This document shows positions 16,466-25,848 of a stretch of 55,884 bases of DNA, one piece after another (positions within the stretch are counted from its first letter, which is position 1; each line of letters begins with the position of its first letter). This DNA is from Pseudomonas rubra. Lineage in GTDB: Bacteria > Pseudomonadota > Gammaproteobacteria > Pseudomonadales > Pseudomonadaceae. The notes under the pieces are model-generated. The model was not told the origin of the DNA. It saw only the letters and a list, made by a program, of their open reading frames with translations, and made no database searches. Made by a program: the position numbers and the translations under genes. The stretch spans positions 1-55,884 of the forward strand of contig NZ_JAMDGZ010000054.1 in the NCBI RefSeq assembly GCF_028656935.1, in the 5' to 3' direction.

Positions 16466-18409
16466 TCAGAACTGCCACTGCACGCCCAGCGAGTACCCGG
16501 CCTGGTTGCCCTCGCTGTGGGCGAAGCGGCTGTTGACCTCGGCAAACACGCCCAACTGCTCGGTGAACATCAACTGCGCGCCCAGTTGCGCCCGGCCAAA
16601 GTCCTTGTCGACACTGCCCATGTCCGCCACCCGCACGCGGCCGTCGGCCTGGCTGCTGAGGTCGATTTCATCCAGGCGACCATCGGCCAGTTCGCGGACC
16701 CAGCGCACACTGGCGTAGGGTTGCAGGGCCATCTTCGCACCCAGGCCGACAGTGCCGTGCAAGCGCCAGCCGAGGCTGGCTTCGAGGGCGTCGTAGTTCT
16801 GCTGCTCATAGCCCAGGGCGGTACGCAGGTTGGCGTCTTCGTCGAAGTCGTCGATGCGGTAGTGCATGTAGTCCAGGCCCGCCACCGGGCCGGTCTTCAA
16901 GGCGCCGAAGCTGAAGTCGTAACCGCCGTCGACCCGCGCACCCCAGAACCACGCCGAAGTGTCGCCGGACAGGCGTTGGTCGAGTAACACCGGGCCATTG
17001 TTGGCCTGGATGTACACCGAACGCTCGGTGTCGAAGCGGGTATGCCCGGCACTCAGCTCGCCGGCCAGCCATTGCGGGCCGCCGTCGTTGAGCAGGGCGA
17101 ACAGCCCGGCCTGCCAGGCATCGCCTTCGACGCGCCCGCCGTGGTCGAGGCTGTCGCGGCTGCGCTGGAAGCTCAGGCTGCCGCCAAGGCTCATGGATTC
17201 GTTGAGGCGGTAGTCGGCGACGCCATAGACGCCCACGCGTTTTGACTCCGGGTTGCCCGGAGCATCGAAACCGCTGTCTGGCGAGACTTCGCCCTCCACA
17301 GCCACTTCACCCTCAACGCTACCCACCGCCCGTGAAGCATCCAGCAGGCTCAGCCAGCGGCGGTCATGCAGGCGGGTCAGGGCCTGGTGCTGGCGTTGCA
17401 GCTGGTCTTCCATCTGCCGTGCCATGGCCCCGCCGGAGGCGGTGGAGGCGAGCAGGTCGGCGTTGGTCAGCTCCAGCACCAGGCGGGTCAGCAGCCGCGA
17501 GAAATCACGCAGGCGCTGGTCGATGCGCTCCTGGCCCAGGGCGTTGGTCAGCACTTGCTGGTTGTCTTCGGCCGGGTCGTGCCAGGTCGAGCCGCCGGGG
17601 ATCGCCGGGTTGGCGGTCTGCTCGTAGCCGTCCAGTTCGCCCAGCTCCCAGTTGGTCGCCTCGATGAACAGCACCGGCACATTGAGGTTCTTGAAGCTGT
17701 CGCCATCGCTGCAGCAGCCGGTGCCGGCTGGGTACTCGGCATTGAGGCCAGGGTTGGTGAACAGCGCGATGTTCATCTCGCTGGCGATGCGCAGCAGTTG
17801 GTCGCGGTAGGCACCCAGGGCCGGGTTGGCGACGCTGGTGCTGGCGGCGTGGGCGTACATCTTGTCGCCGGTGATCAGGCTGTCGAGGTTGATCATGCCC
17901 AGCAGGTTGGCGCGCTGGCTGTCGCTCAAGGCCGCGACATAGGCACGCGAACCGCGCAGGCCTTCTTCCTCGGCACCAAAACCGACCACTTCCAGGCCGT
18001 TCTCCAGGGCCACGCCGCCCAGGTTGCGGGCGATCTCGGTGAGCACCGCCGCGCCCGAGGCGTTGTCGTCCAGGCCTTGCAGGGTCGGGCGCCCGAAGTA
18101 GGTGTCGTAGTGGGCGCCGAGCACTACATAGGTGCTGTTCTGGCCGGGGGCTGATGCGATGACGTTTTGCGAACTGCGGTTGCCGGCCCAGGTGAAGTCC
18201 TGGCGGCGGGTCTGGTAGCCAAAGCCCAGTTGCGATTGCATCAGGGCGGTAGCACCTTCGAAGCTTGCGGTACCACGGTAACGTCCGGGGTAATCGTTGA
18301 TCAGCCGGTCCAGGGTTTGCCCGGCATACTCCCCATATTCATAGGCATTGGCGCCGGATGACAACATTGCACAACCCAGGCTTACAGCGACTGCTAACGG
18401 TTTGAACAC
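16466..18409 (-). CDS. aaaA: autotransporter aminopeptidase, AaaA-like
   Basis: A 647-residue protein, the same length as P. aeruginosa AaaA, an outer-membrane autotransporter that removes N-terminal arginine. Residues 1-22 are a signal peptide. An M28 zinc peptidase follows, with the metal-ligand blocks GAHYDTYFG, GLDDNASGA, GAEEEGLRG, MINLDS and STWHDP. A linker leads to a C-terminal 12-strand beta-barrel (about 390-647) ending in the outer-membrane signature YSLGVQWQF. The peptidase is thus displayed at the cell surface. Substrate specificity is inferred from the family. Confidence 0.88.
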   Translation of the reverse strand: MFKPLAVAVSLGCAMLSSGANAYEYGEYAGQTLDRLINDYPGRYRGTASFEGATALMQSQLGFGYQTRRQDFTWAGNRSSQNVIASAPGQNSTYVVLGAHYDTYFGRPTLQGLDDNASGAAVLTEIARNLGGVALENGLEVVGFGAEEEGLRGSRAYVAALSDSQRANLLGMINLDSLITGDKMYAHAASTSVANPALGAYRDQLLRIASEMNIALFTNPGLNAEYPAGTGCCSDGDSFKNLNVPVLFIEATNWELGELDGYEQTANPAIPGGSTWHDPAEDNQQVLTNALGQERIDQRLRDFSRLLTRLVLELTNADLLASTASGGAMARQMEDQLQRQHQALTRLHDRRWLSLLDASRAVGSVEGEVAVEGEVSPDSGFDAPGNPESKRVGVYGVADYRLNESMSLGGSLSFQRSRDSLDHGGRVEGDAWQAGLFALLNDGGPQWLAGELSAGHTRFDTERSVYIQANNGPVLLDQRLSGDTSAWFWGARVDGGYDFSFGALKTGPVAGLDYMHYRIDDFDEDANLRTALGYEQQNYDALEASLGWRLHGTVGLGAKMALQPYASVRWVRELADGRLDEIDLSSQADGRVRVADMGSVDKDFGRAQLGAQLMFTEQLGVFAEVNSRFAHSEGNQAGYSLGVQWQF

Positions 18410-18608
18410 GGCACTTTTCCTTATGTGTCGTTACGAAAAGCGCATCACGGGATGCGCCGGCTCGCAGCAAGCAGGATGTGTACCGTTTTGTGGAAGGTCT
18501 TGGAAATTAGTGTAGGGCTGGACCGGCTTCATCGCGGCATAGGTGTCTACACATCTCTTGATTGGGTGATGGCGCGAAGGCGCAGGACTTCAGATGGGGT
18601 AGTCCCTG

Positions 18609-18708
18609 CCAGGTTTACGCCTTAAGGCTTGTAGCGCTCTTGAGATCGAGCGCCGCCCGCGCGGCGCTCGATCTCAAGGGCGCAACAAGCCTTGCGGCGT
18701 ACACCTGG
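18609..18708. repeat. 100-bp near-perfect palindrome
   Basis: A large inverted repeat centred at 18658/18659. The inner stem is perfect over 17 bp (18639-18655 with 18662-18678, CTTGAGATCGAGCGCCG), and the outer arms (CCAGGTTTACGCC... / ...GGCGTACACCTGG) also pair with some mismatches. The left half recurs at 55631-55678. It fills most of the 519-bp gap between aaaA and the SCO gene; the rest of that gap shows no gene. Confidence 0.75.
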
Positions 18709-18928
18709 TAGGCTTTACCCCCACCTCAACGACTGCACCATACCGCCATCACGCGATTGAATCGTTTCCTGCCATCACCTGCGACAACAGGCCGCACCCC
18801 GTAAATACTGGGATACAGACGTACGGGGCGCTGCGCGCTGGAACCTGCGTCCACCGCCGTGACAAAATGCGAAGGTTTCTCGACATGCCCTCTATCCAGG
18901 GCTGGCACCTTCCCAAAAGGATGGTTAC

Positions 18929-19540
18929 ATGACTGATTTACTGACCCGGCGCCAGGTTGTTGCCGGGATCAGCCTGCTGGGCCTCGGCGCCCTTGCAGGT
19001 TGCGACCCCCGTTCCGGTGGCGCGCTGGACTTCAAGTACGGCAAGGACATGAGCAACAAGATCCTCGGCCGTTCATTCAAGCTCAAGGACCCTCAAGGCA
19101 ACGTCCGTACCCTCTCGAGTTTCTGGGGTTCGATGCCGATGGTGTTCTTCGGTTTCACCCAGTGCCCTGCGGTGTGCCCGACTGCCCTGGCGCGTGCGGC
19201 GCAGATCAAGAAGCTGATGGGCCGCGACGCAGGCTTTTTACAGGTGGTATTCATCAGCCTCGACCCCGAGCGCGATACCCCCGAGGTGCTCGACGCCTAC
19301 GTCAAAGCCTTCGACCCGTCGTTCGTGGCGTTGTCCGGTACCCTTGAAGAAACCGCGGCAGCCGCCCGGGAGTTCGGGGTGTTCTACGAGAAGGTGCCAG
19401 CCGGCGATACCTATACCATCTCGCACACCTCGACCAGTTACGTCTTCGATTCCCGCGGCCAGTTGCGCCTGGGCCTGTCCCATTCGCTCAATGCAAAAGA
19501 GTGCGCAGAAGACCTGCTCACTGTTATGGAGGTGTGTTAA
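18929..19540 (+). CDS. SCO1/SenC copper chaperone lipoprotein
   Basis: A 203-residue thioredoxin-fold protein. The N-terminus is a lipoprotein or Tat-like signal (RRQVVAGISLLGLGALAGC, lipid Cys 25). The copper ligands of the family are present: C79 and C83 in FTQCPAVCPT, and H166 in ISHTSTSYVFD. SCO proteins deliver Cu to the CuA site of cytochrome c oxidase or protect against thiol stress. The start ATG has AAAAGGA upstream. The stop overlaps the start of the PCuAC gene (TAATG), so the two copper proteins form an operon. Confidence 0.9.
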   Translation: MTDLLTRRQVVAGISLLGLGALAGCDPRSGGALDFKYGKDMSNKILGRSFKLKDPQGNVRTLSSFWGSMPMVFFGFTQCPAVCPTALARAAQIKKLMGRDAGFLQVVFISLDPERDTPEVLDAYVKAFDPSFVALSGTLEETAAAAREFGVFYEKVPAGDTYTISHTSTSYVFDSRGQLRLGLSHSLNAKECAEDLLTVMEVC

Positions 19541-20019
19541 TGCTTCGCAACCCTGTCAAACGTACCCTGGCCGCGCTGGCCCTGATCGGCCTGGCCTTGC
19601 CGGCCGTAGCCGAAACCACCGTGAGTGACGCCTGGGCGCGCGCCACCGTGCCACAGCAGCAGTCCAGCGGTGCCTTCATGACCCTCACCGCCAGCACCGA
19701 CAGCAAGCTGCTCAGCGTCGCCTCGCCGGTGGCCAAGACTGTGCAGTTGCACGAGATGTCCATGAAAGACGACGTGATGAAAATGGGTGAGGTCAAAAGC
19801 GTTGCGCTGCCGGCCGGCAAGGCCGTCAGCCTTGATCCCAATGGCTATCACGTGATGCTCATGGGGTTGAACCAGCAGCTCAAGGAAGGCGAGCAAGTGC
19901 CGCTGACCCTGGTGGTCGAGGATGCCAAGGGCGTCAAGCAGACCATCGAAGTGAGTGCACCCGTGCGGGCGCTGAATGCTCAAGCTCAGGGGCATGATCA
20001 CCAGCATATGAAGCACTGA
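19540..20019 (+). CDS. PCuAC periplasmic copper chaperone
   Basis: A 159-residue periplasmic protein with a signal peptide (1-24, LALPAVAE). It has the complete Cu(I) motif H-x10-M-x21-H-x-M (H71, M82, H104, M106). PCuAC works with SCO proteins in loading copper into cytochrome oxidases, which fits the coupled SCO gene upstream. A His-rich tail (GHDHQHMKH) may bind extra metal. Confidence 0.9.
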   Translation: MLRNPVKRTLAALALIGLALPAVAETTVSDAWARATVPQQQSSGAFMTLTASTDSKLLSVASPVAKTVQLHEMSMKDDVMKMGEVKSVALPAGKAVSLDPNGYHVMLMGLNQQLKEGEQVPLTLVVEDAKGVKQTIEVSAPVRALNAQAQGHDHQHMKH

Positions 20020-20021
20020 TA

Positions 20022-20107
20022 GGGGGCTGCTTTGCAGCCCATCGCTGGCAAGGCCAGCTCCCACAAAGGCAGTGTAATCCCTGTGGGAGCGGGCTTGCCC
20101 CGCGATG
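20022..20107. repeat. terminator-like hairpin and BIME (two inverted REP units)
   Basis: A GGGCTGC/GCAGCCC hairpin directly after the PCuAC stop is followed by REP units at 20040-20065 and 20082-20107 in opposite orientation. They fill the gap between two convergent operons and end 3 bp from the cytochrome b561 stop codon. Confidence 0.75.
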
Positions 20108-20110
20108 GCT

Positions 20111-20638
20111 TCAGCGCCGACGCCGCCTGCCAGTGACCATCGACAGCGGCAAATTCTCCTTCAAGCGCCAGCTCTCGAACAGCGCCGCCGCAAGGTGCAG
20201 GCACACCAGGGCAAGCAGGGCATCGGCCATGAACTCATGGACATCGCGCAGCCCATCCTCGCCCCAGAAGTAGTAAATCTCTTCCATCATGAAGCCGCTG
20301 ACCCCAAGGCCGGCCATGAGCAGCAACATCAGCACCATCACCAGCGCACCCAGCGGCGAGTGCCCCAGGCGGTGATAGTCTTCACCCTTGAGTAACGCCT
20401 GCAGGTGCCACTTCAGGCGCGTTGGCGTCGGCCAAAAGTGCGCCCAGCGCGCCGCGCCGGTACCGATAAACCCCCACAGGCTACGTAGCAGTACGATGGC
20501 CAGGCCGTAGTAGCCTAGCCAGCGGTGCCAGCCATCGCCTTCTTCGGTAAAAAAGTAACCGCCGACAAAGACCACCACCAGCGACCAGTGGCACCAGCGC
20601 ACCACTGGATCCCACAGGCGCAGGCTCTCGCCGCGCAC
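20111..20638 (-). CDS. cytochrome b561 family membrane protein
   Basis: A 175-residue integral membrane b-type cytochrome with about four helices and His residues positioned for heme ligation (WDPVVRWCHWSLV near the start, HRWLGYYGL, HEFMADALLALVCLHLAAALF). Such proteins pass electrons between quinol and periplasmic c-type carriers. The start is a GTG one base after the PepSY gene's stop, so the two genes are coupled. The basic tail (TGRRRRR) is on the cytoplasmic side by the positive-inside rule. Confidence 0.8.
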   Translation of the reverse strand: MRGESLRLWDPVVRWCHWSLVVVFVGGYFFTEEGDGWHRWLGYYGLAIVLLRSLWGFIGTGAARWAHFWPTPTRLKWHLQALLKGEDYHRLGHSPLGALVMVLMLLLMAGLGVSGFMMEEIYYFWGEDGLRDVHEFMADALLALVCLHLAAALFESWRLKENLPLSMVTGRRRRR

Positions 20639-20639
20639 C

Positions 20640-20903
20640 TCAGTCGATCTCTTCTTTCACCTTCTTGCCGGTGACCGGATCGAAGTAGATCTCGACTTTC
20701 TTGCCTTCCTTGTTCTTGCCATAGATCTCGTAGCAGTTGCCATCGGTGACCTTGAACTTCTTGATGTCATAGCCCTGCTTTTTCAGTTCTTCCTGAAAGT
20801 TGTTCTGGTCCTGCCATTGGTTCTTTTCGGCGGTGCTGCATTCAGTCTTGGCCAGCACGGCGGGGCTGATGATGAGCAGTGAGACAAGCAGAAGAGTGCG
20901 CAT
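20640..20903 (-). CDS. PepSY-domain periplasmic protein
   Basis: An 87-residue protein with a signal peptide (1-18, LLIISPAVLA) and a short PepSY-like domain: a helix (FQEELKKQGYDIKKF) and strands ending YFDPVTGKKVKEE. Small PepSY proteins beside cytochrome b561 genes are common in Pseudomonas and may act with them at the membrane. The gene follows glcF by 42 bp and is coupled to the cytochrome gene. Confidence 0.8.
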   Translation of the reverse strand: MRTLLLVSLLIISPAVLAKTECSTAEKNQWQDQNNFQEELKKQGYDIKKFKVTDGNCYEIYGKNKEGKKVEIYFDPVTGKKVKEEID

Positions 20904-20945
20904 GACGAGTCCTCGGGTTGTCGAACAGGGTCTGGCCGATTGAGC

Positions 20946-22181
20946 TTATGCCAGGCTTGGCGACTTCGCTAGCGCCTGGTCCAGCAGCTCGATCCAGTGC
21001 CGCACCGGCGTACGCCCGGCGCCGTCGAGGTGGGCCTGGCAACCGATGTTGGCGGTGACGATCAGGTCCGGCTGGCCGCTTTCCAGGGCGTCGAGCTTGT
21101 TGTCGCGCAACTGCCGGGCCAGCGCCGGTTGGGTTAGTGAATAGGTGCCCGCCGAGCCGCAGCACAAGTGGCCATCGGGCACCTCGCTGAGGTTGAAACC
21201 CAGGCGCCGGAGCAGGGCTTCAAGGCTGCCGCCCAGCTTCTGGGCATGCTGCAAGCTACAGGGGCAATGCACTGCCAGCACCTGGCTGCTGTGGCAGGCC
21301 AACGGCTCCAGGGGCTCGGCGCCGATGACCTCGACCAGGTCCCTGGCCAGTTCACTGACCCGCCGGGCTTTGGCGGCGTACCGCAGATCGCCCTGCAGCA
21401 GTTTGGCGTATTCCTTGACGAAGGCGCCGCAGCCGCTGGCGGTCTGCACCACGGCTTCGGCACCGGCCTCGATGGTGGGCCACCAGGCGTCGATATTGCG
21501 CCGGGCGCGCTCAAGGCCGGTGGCTTGCGCATCCAGGTGGTAATCGACCGCGCCACAGCAGCCGGCCGCAGGCGCCGGGGTGACGCTGATGCCCAGGCGG
21601 TCGAGGACCCGCGCCGTGGCGGCGTTGGTGTTGGGCGACAGGCCCGGCTGCACGCAGCCTTCGAGCAACAGCACGCACCGGGCATGGCGCGCGGGCGGGC
21701 GTAATTGTGCGTCAGCCGTGCCGCGCGGCAGCTTGGCTTTGAGTGGCCCCGGCAGCAGGCTGTCGACGCGGCGTCCCAGTTGTACCAGGCGCTTGAAGGT
21801 CGCCGGATGCCCGGCCAGTTGGCGCAGGCCGCTGCGCAAGGCCTGTTGCAGGGGCGGGCGGGGCACAGCTTGGTCGACTACGGCGCGGCCGATGTCCAGC
21901 AGGTTGTGGTAATCGACCCCGGACGGGCAGGTGGTTTCGCAGTTGCGGCAGGCCAGGCAGCGGTCCAGGTGCAGTTGGGTCTTGGCGCTGGCCGGGTGGC
22001 CTTCGAGCACCTGCTTGATCAGGTAGATGCGCCCGCGCGGGCCGTCCAGTTCATCGCCGAGCAATTGGTAGGTCGGGCAGGTGGCATTGCAAAAGCCACA
22101 GTGCACGCAGCTGCGCAGGATGCTTTCGGCCTCTTCGGCGCGGGCCAGGCGCTTGGCGGCATCGCTGAGGGTGGTCTGCAT
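20946..22181 (-). CDS. glcF: glycolate oxidase iron-sulfur subunit GlcF
   Basis: A 411-residue protein with two 4Fe-4S motifs (CVHCGFCNATCPTY and CLACRNCETTCPSG, about residues 26-85) and the paired CCG domains (AAGCCGAVDYH and HLCCGSAGTYS) of the GlcF/LutA/HdrB type. It transfers electrons from the flavin subunits of glycolate dehydrogenase toward the respiratory chain. It lies 3 bp after glcE. Confidence 0.93.
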   Translation of the reverse strand: MQTTLSDAAKRLARAEEAESILRSCVHCGFCNATCPTYQLLGDELDGPRGRIYLIKQVLEGHPASAKTQLHLDRCLACRNCETTCPSGVDYHNLLDIGRAVVDQAVPRPPLQQALRSGLRQLAGHPATFKRLVQLGRRVDSLLPGPLKAKLPRGTADAQLRPPARHARCVLLLEGCVQPGLSPNTNAATARVLDRLGISVTPAPAAGCCGAVDYHLDAQATGLERARRNIDAWWPTIEAGAEAVVQTASGCGAFVKEYAKLLQGDLRYAAKARRVSELARDLVEVIGAEPLEPLACHSSQVLAVHCPCSLQHAQKLGGSLEALLRRLGFNLSEVPDGHLCCGSAGTYSLTQPALARQLRDNKLDALESGQPDLIVTANIGCQAHLDGAGRTPVRHWIELLDQALAKSPSLA

Positions 22182-22184
22182 GGC

Positions 22185-23243
22185 TCAAATCTCCGTGTAC
22201 ATCCGCCCGGGGTTGAAGATCCGTTGCGGGTCAAGGCGCTGCTTGAGTTGCTGGTGATAGCGCAGCAAGGCCGCAGGCAGTGCCTGGAACGGCGTATCGC
22301 TGGGGCTATAGCAGGTGGCATGGCCGCCCAGGTGCTGGACGGCGGCGCGAATGGTCTCGGCCGGGGCCTCGGACTTGAGCCAGCGCTGCGCACCGGCCCA
22401 GTCCAGCAACTGCTCGCCGGGCAACGCCAGCAACGGCCGGTGGTTGGGCAGCGACAGCCGCCACAGCGAAGTGGAGCCTGCGAAAAAAGCCAGGCGGCGG
22501 TCATTCAGGTCTTGCCACCAGCTGGCCTGGAAAGGCTCCCCGCCAAGCTGGTCACGGGCGGCCTTGACCGAGCCTTCGCCGCCCTCCAGGCGAAGGCGCA
22601 ATGCGCTGCCGTCATGGCAGGCAGCGCTGATCGGCAGCCCTTGCTGGCCCCATTGCGCCAGTCTCTGCAACGCCTGTTGCGGGTCGATGTGCAGGGCCAG
22701 GTGTGCTGCGCAGCGCGGTATGGGCAGCACCTTCAGCGACACTTCGGTGATCAGCCCCAGGCAGCCGAAACTGCCGGCCATCAAGCGCGACAGGTCGTAG
22801 CCGGCGACGTTTTTCATCACCTCGCCGCCAAAGCGCAGGTGCAGGCCCAGGCCGCTGATCACCCGGGTGCCGAGCACATAGTCGCGCACCGAGCCAGCCC
22901 AGGGCCGCCGTGGCCCGGACAAGCCGGCAGCGACCATGCCGCCGAGGGTGGCACCGTCGTTGCTGTGCGGTGGCTCGCAGGGCAGCATCTGCCCGGCGGC
23001 CTCAAGGGCTGCGGACAATTCGCGCAGGGGCGTACCGGCGCGGGCGGTGATGACCAGTTCGCTCGGGTCGTAGTTGACGATGCCCCGGTGCGCCCGGGTA
23101 TCGAGCTCGACCCCGGCAACCGGGCGGCCGAGAAAGGCCTTGCTGGCACCGCCACGAATCTGCACCGAGCTGCCCTCGGCGCGGGCCAGGTTGACCTGTT
23201 CGAGCAGCGCCTGGCTAGCATCGTGGTCGCAGCCAACGGGCAT
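22185..23243 (-). CDS. glcE: glycolate oxidase FAD subunit GlcE
   Basis: A 352-residue PCMH-type FAD-binding protein (VQIRGGASKAFLGRP, HSNDGATLGGMVAAGLSGPRRP, GGEVMKNVAGYDLSRL) ending in the C-terminal cap FNPGRMYTEI. This is the usual GlcE length. The ATG at 23243 overlaps the glcD stop by one base (TGATG), which decides the start. GlcE forms the glycolate dehydrogenase with GlcD and GlcF. Confidence 0.93.
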   Translation of the reverse strand: MPVGCDHDASQALLEQVNLARAEGSSVQIRGGASKAFLGRPVAGVELDTRAHRGIVNYDPSELVITARAGTPLRELSAALEAAGQMLPCEPPHSNDGATLGGMVAAGLSGPRRPWAGSVRDYVLGTRVISGLGLHLRFGGEVMKNVAGYDLSRLMAGSFGCLGLITEVSLKVLPIPRCAAHLALHIDPQQALQRLAQWGQQGLPISAACHDGSALRLRLEGGEGSVKAARDQLGGEPFQASWWQDLNDRRLAFFAGSTSLWRLSLPNHRPLLALPGEQLLDWAGAQRWLKSEAPAETIRAAVQHLGGHATCYSPSDTPFQALPAALLRYHQQLKQRLDPQRIFNPGRMYTEI

Positions 23244-24742
23244 CAGAAACGCTCCAGTTCGGGGAATGGCAGTTGCCCTGCGTGCACATGCATGGCGCCG
23301 AATTCGGCGCAGCGGTGCAGGGTCGGGATGTTCTTGCCGGGGTTGAGCAGGCCACGGGGGTCGAAGGCCGCCTTGACCGCGTGGAACAGGGTCAGCTCGT
23401 CGCTGTTGAACTGCACGCACATCTGGTTGATTTTCTCCCGGCCCACGCCATGCTCGCCGGTGATGCTGCCGCCGACGCTCACGCACAGTTCGAGGATTTC
23501 GCCGCCAAAGGCTTCGGCCCGCTCAAGCTCACCGGGCTGGTTGGCGTCGAAGAGGATCAGCGGGTGCATATTGCCGTCGCCGGCATGAAAGACATTGGCC
23601 ACCCGCAGGCCATATTTGCGCGACAGCGCGGCGATATGCTGCAACACCCGCGGCAGTTCGCGGCGCGGGATGGTGCCGTCCATGCAGTAATAGTCGGCAG
23701 AAATCCGTCCCACCGCCGGGAAGGCGTTCTTGCGCCCGGCCCAGAACTTCACCCGCTCCACCTCGTCACAGGCCTCGCGTACTTGCGTGGCGCCGGCCTG
23801 TTCGAGCAGGGCGCGGACCCGCTGGCAGTCGTCGTGCACGTCGGCTTCGACACCATCGAGTTCGCACAAAAGGATCGCTTCGGCTTCCACCGGGTAACCG
23901 GCATGGATGAAGTCTTCGGCGGCGCGGATCGCCAGGTTGTCCATCATCTCCAGGCCGCCGGGGATGATCCCGGCAGCGATGATCTCGCCCACCGCACGTC
24001 CGGCCTTGGCCACCGAGTCGAAGGCCGCCAGCAGCACCTTGGCCACCTGGGGCTTGGGCAGCAGTTTGACCGTGACTTCAGTGATGATCCCGAGCAGGCC
24101 CTCAGAGCCGGTAAACAGCGCCAGCAAATCGAAGCCCGGGGCATCGAGGCTGTCGGCGCCGAGGGTCAGGGATTCACCTTCGATGGTAAGCACCTCGACC
24201 TTGAGCAGGTTGTGCACGGTCAGGCCGTACTTCAGGCAGTGCACACCACCGGCGTTTTCGGCGACGTTGCCCCCAATCGAGCAAGCAATCTGTGACGATG
24301 GGTCGGGCGCGTAGTACAGGCCATAGGCTGCGGCGGCCTGGGAAATCGCCAGGTTGCGCACCCCCGGCTGAACCCGGGCGGTGCGGGCCGCAGGGTCGAT
24401 GGCGAGGATCTTGTTGAAGCGCGCCATCACCAGCAACACGCCTTGCTCCAGCGGCAAGGCGCCGCCCGACAGGCCGGTGCCGGCGCCGCGAGCCACTACC
24501 GGCACCTGGCGGGCATGACACAGGGCGAGGATGCCGCGAACTTGCTCGAGGGTGTGCGGCAACAGCACCAGCATCGGTGTTGAGCGGTAGGCTGAGAGGC
24601 CATCGCATTCGTAGGGCTTGAGGTCTTCTTCTGTGTGCAGGATGTCCAGGCCCGGCAGCTGTGCCTGCAAGGCCTGCAACAGTGCCTGCTTTTGCACCGG
24701 GGGCAGGGCGCCGTCGACGCGTTCGTCGTAGAGGATACTCAT
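23243..24742 (-). CDS. glcD: glycolate oxidase FAD subunit GlcD
   Basis: A 499-residue protein, the same length as E. coli GlcD. It has the PCMH FAD-binding domain (VVARGAGTGLSGGALPL, CSIGGNVAENAGGVHCLKYG) and the FAD-oxidase C domain with FHAGDGNMHPLILFD and ITGEHGVGREK. It oxidises glycolate (or D-lactate) to glyoxylate. First gene of glcDEF. The usual activator glcC and the glcG/glcB genes are not in the window, so regulation is not visible here. Confidence 0.94.
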   Translation of the reverse strand: MSILYDERVDGALPPVQKQALLQALQAQLPGLDILHTEEDLKPYECDGLSAYRSTPMLVLLPHTLEQVRGILALCHARQVPVVARGAGTGLSGGALPLEQGVLLVMARFNKILAIDPAARTARVQPGVRNLAISQAAAAYGLYYAPDPSSQIACSIGGNVAENAGGVHCLKYGLTVHNLLKVEVLTIEGESLTLGADSLDAPGFDLLALFTGSEGLLGIITEVTVKLLPKPQVAKVLLAAFDSVAKAGRAVGEIIAAGIIPGGLEMMDNLAIRAAEDFIHAGYPVEAEAILLCELDGVEADVHDDCQRVRALLEQAGATQVREACDEVERVKFWAGRKNAFPAVGRISADYYCMDGTIPRRELPRVLQHIAALSRKYGLRVANVFHAGDGNMHPLILFDANQPGELERAEAFGGEILELCVSVGGSITGEHGVGREKINQMCVQFNSDELTLFHAVKAAFDPRGLLNPGKNIPTLHRCAEFGAMHVHAGQLPFPELERF

Positions 24743-24761
24743 CCCGCCCCAGGCCGCCGGG

Positions 24762-24986
24762 TTAGCGGAAGCGCGGCAGAGGGCGTTCGATGCTCAGCGA
24801 GGTGAGCGTCTTTCTGACCAGCTGATCGTCGGCCTCGACCGCCTTGAGCGTGTCGCGGATCTTGCCGGCCACCGGCACGTCGCCCTGGCGGTCGATCCAG
24901 TCGGCAATCTCCTTGCACGCCGAGGCGAGCCGGGCTTGGCGCTGGTTGATCAGGTTAAGGGCTGTGGTGATCTCTTTATCGGACAT
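24762..24986 (-). CDS. small unknown protein upstream of glcD
   Basis: A 74-residue, mostly helical protein (MSDKEITTALNLINQRQ; IRDTLKAVEADDQLVRKTL). The ATG at 24986 has GGAGGA eight bases upstream, better than the ATG five codons earlier. It lies 19 bp before glcD and is probably cotranscribed with it. I do not recognise a family. Confidence 0.6.
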   Translation of the reverse strand: MSDKEITTALNLINQRQARLASACKEIADWIDRQGDVPVAGKIRDTLKAVEADDQLVRKTLTSLSIERPLPRFR

Positions 24987-25049
24987 GAGGGAATCCTCCA
25001 TCTGCGCGAATAAGAGTGTAGCAGCGCAGAAAAATCCTGCGCTGGCGCC

Positions 25050-25622
25050 TCAGGCCAGGCGCTCGCGCACGCGCATCAGGGCGTAGCCCAGCAGGTTCAG
25101 GCCCTGCCACTGGCGCGGATCGGCCGCCTGCGGCGCCTTGGCGTCCAGGCCGATGCCCCAGATGCGGTCCACCGGGCTGGCTTCGACCAGCACCTGGCCA
25201 TCGGTGGACAGCAAGAACTTGCGCAGCCCCGGGTTCTGCTCGAACTTGAGCAGGTTGGCCTGTTCGACAATGGCCGAGCGCTCGGCCACCCAGGCCGCGT
25301 CATCGTAACCGGCGACTTCGCGGCCAAGCTTCTTGGCTTCGGCGGGTGTGGAGGCGGCGAGGATCTTCGCAAGGGTTGCCGGGTCGTTGAACAGCCGCGC
25401 CTTGCCGGCCATCATGTAGTGCTCGGCGCTGGGGTAGAGGATGCCCTGTTCCTTGAAGCCGGCTTCGAACCACTGGCTGAAGCAGCTTTTGTCCGGCGTG
25501 CCGTCGACCTTTTGCCGGTGGCCCCAGAAGTACAGGTAGGCGGGCGCCTGGCCCTGCTCGATAGCAGCGATCAGGCTGGCGTTGTCGAGGATATTGGCCA
25601 AAGCCTGGGACGGTAGTGACAT
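25050..25622 (-). CDS. NADAR family protein (YbiA-like)
   Basis: A 190-residue protein of the NADAR/DUF1768 family: AYLYFWGHRQ near the start, CFSQWFEAGF, LYPSAEHYMMAGKA, and the C-terminal VDRIWGIGLDAKAP and LNLLGYALMRVRE. Family members hydrolyse N-glycosidic bonds in riboflavin intermediates (YbiA) or ADP-ribosyl groups on nucleic acid. The start could be the ATG at 25655 (GGAG 4 nt upstream) instead of 25622. Stand-alone gene. Confidence 0.85.
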   Translation of the reverse strand: MSLPSQALANILDNASLIAAIEQGQAPAYLYFWGHRQKVDGTPDKSCFSQWFEAGFKEQGILYPSAEHYMMAGKARLFNDPATLAKILAASTPAEAKKLGREVAGYDDAAWVAERSAIVEQANLLKFEQNPGLRKFLLSTDGQVLVEASPVDRIWGIGLDAKAPQAADPRQWQGLNLLGYALMRVRERLA

Positions 25623-25848
25623 AGCGGGGAGTCTTCCATGAACGAATCGCGCCATGGTACTCCAGGCCTGCGCGGTTGTGACAGCGTCGGTGCTGACGTA
25701 CTATCCTTGCCAGCAAGCGATACCCCGCAGACTTATAACTCTTCCTCAGCGCACACGCTTCACTCAGGCCCGACCGGCAGGAGTGCCTGGCGCTGGGCGC
25801 GTCTTTCGTTCCCGGCAACCGCAAACGACTCGGAGCAAGGCTTTACTC

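Noticed and set aside
21705..23588. 627-codon plus-strand frame
   Set aside because: Antisense to glcF, glcE and glcD; no start signal and Ala/Gln/Gly-rich nonsense composition.
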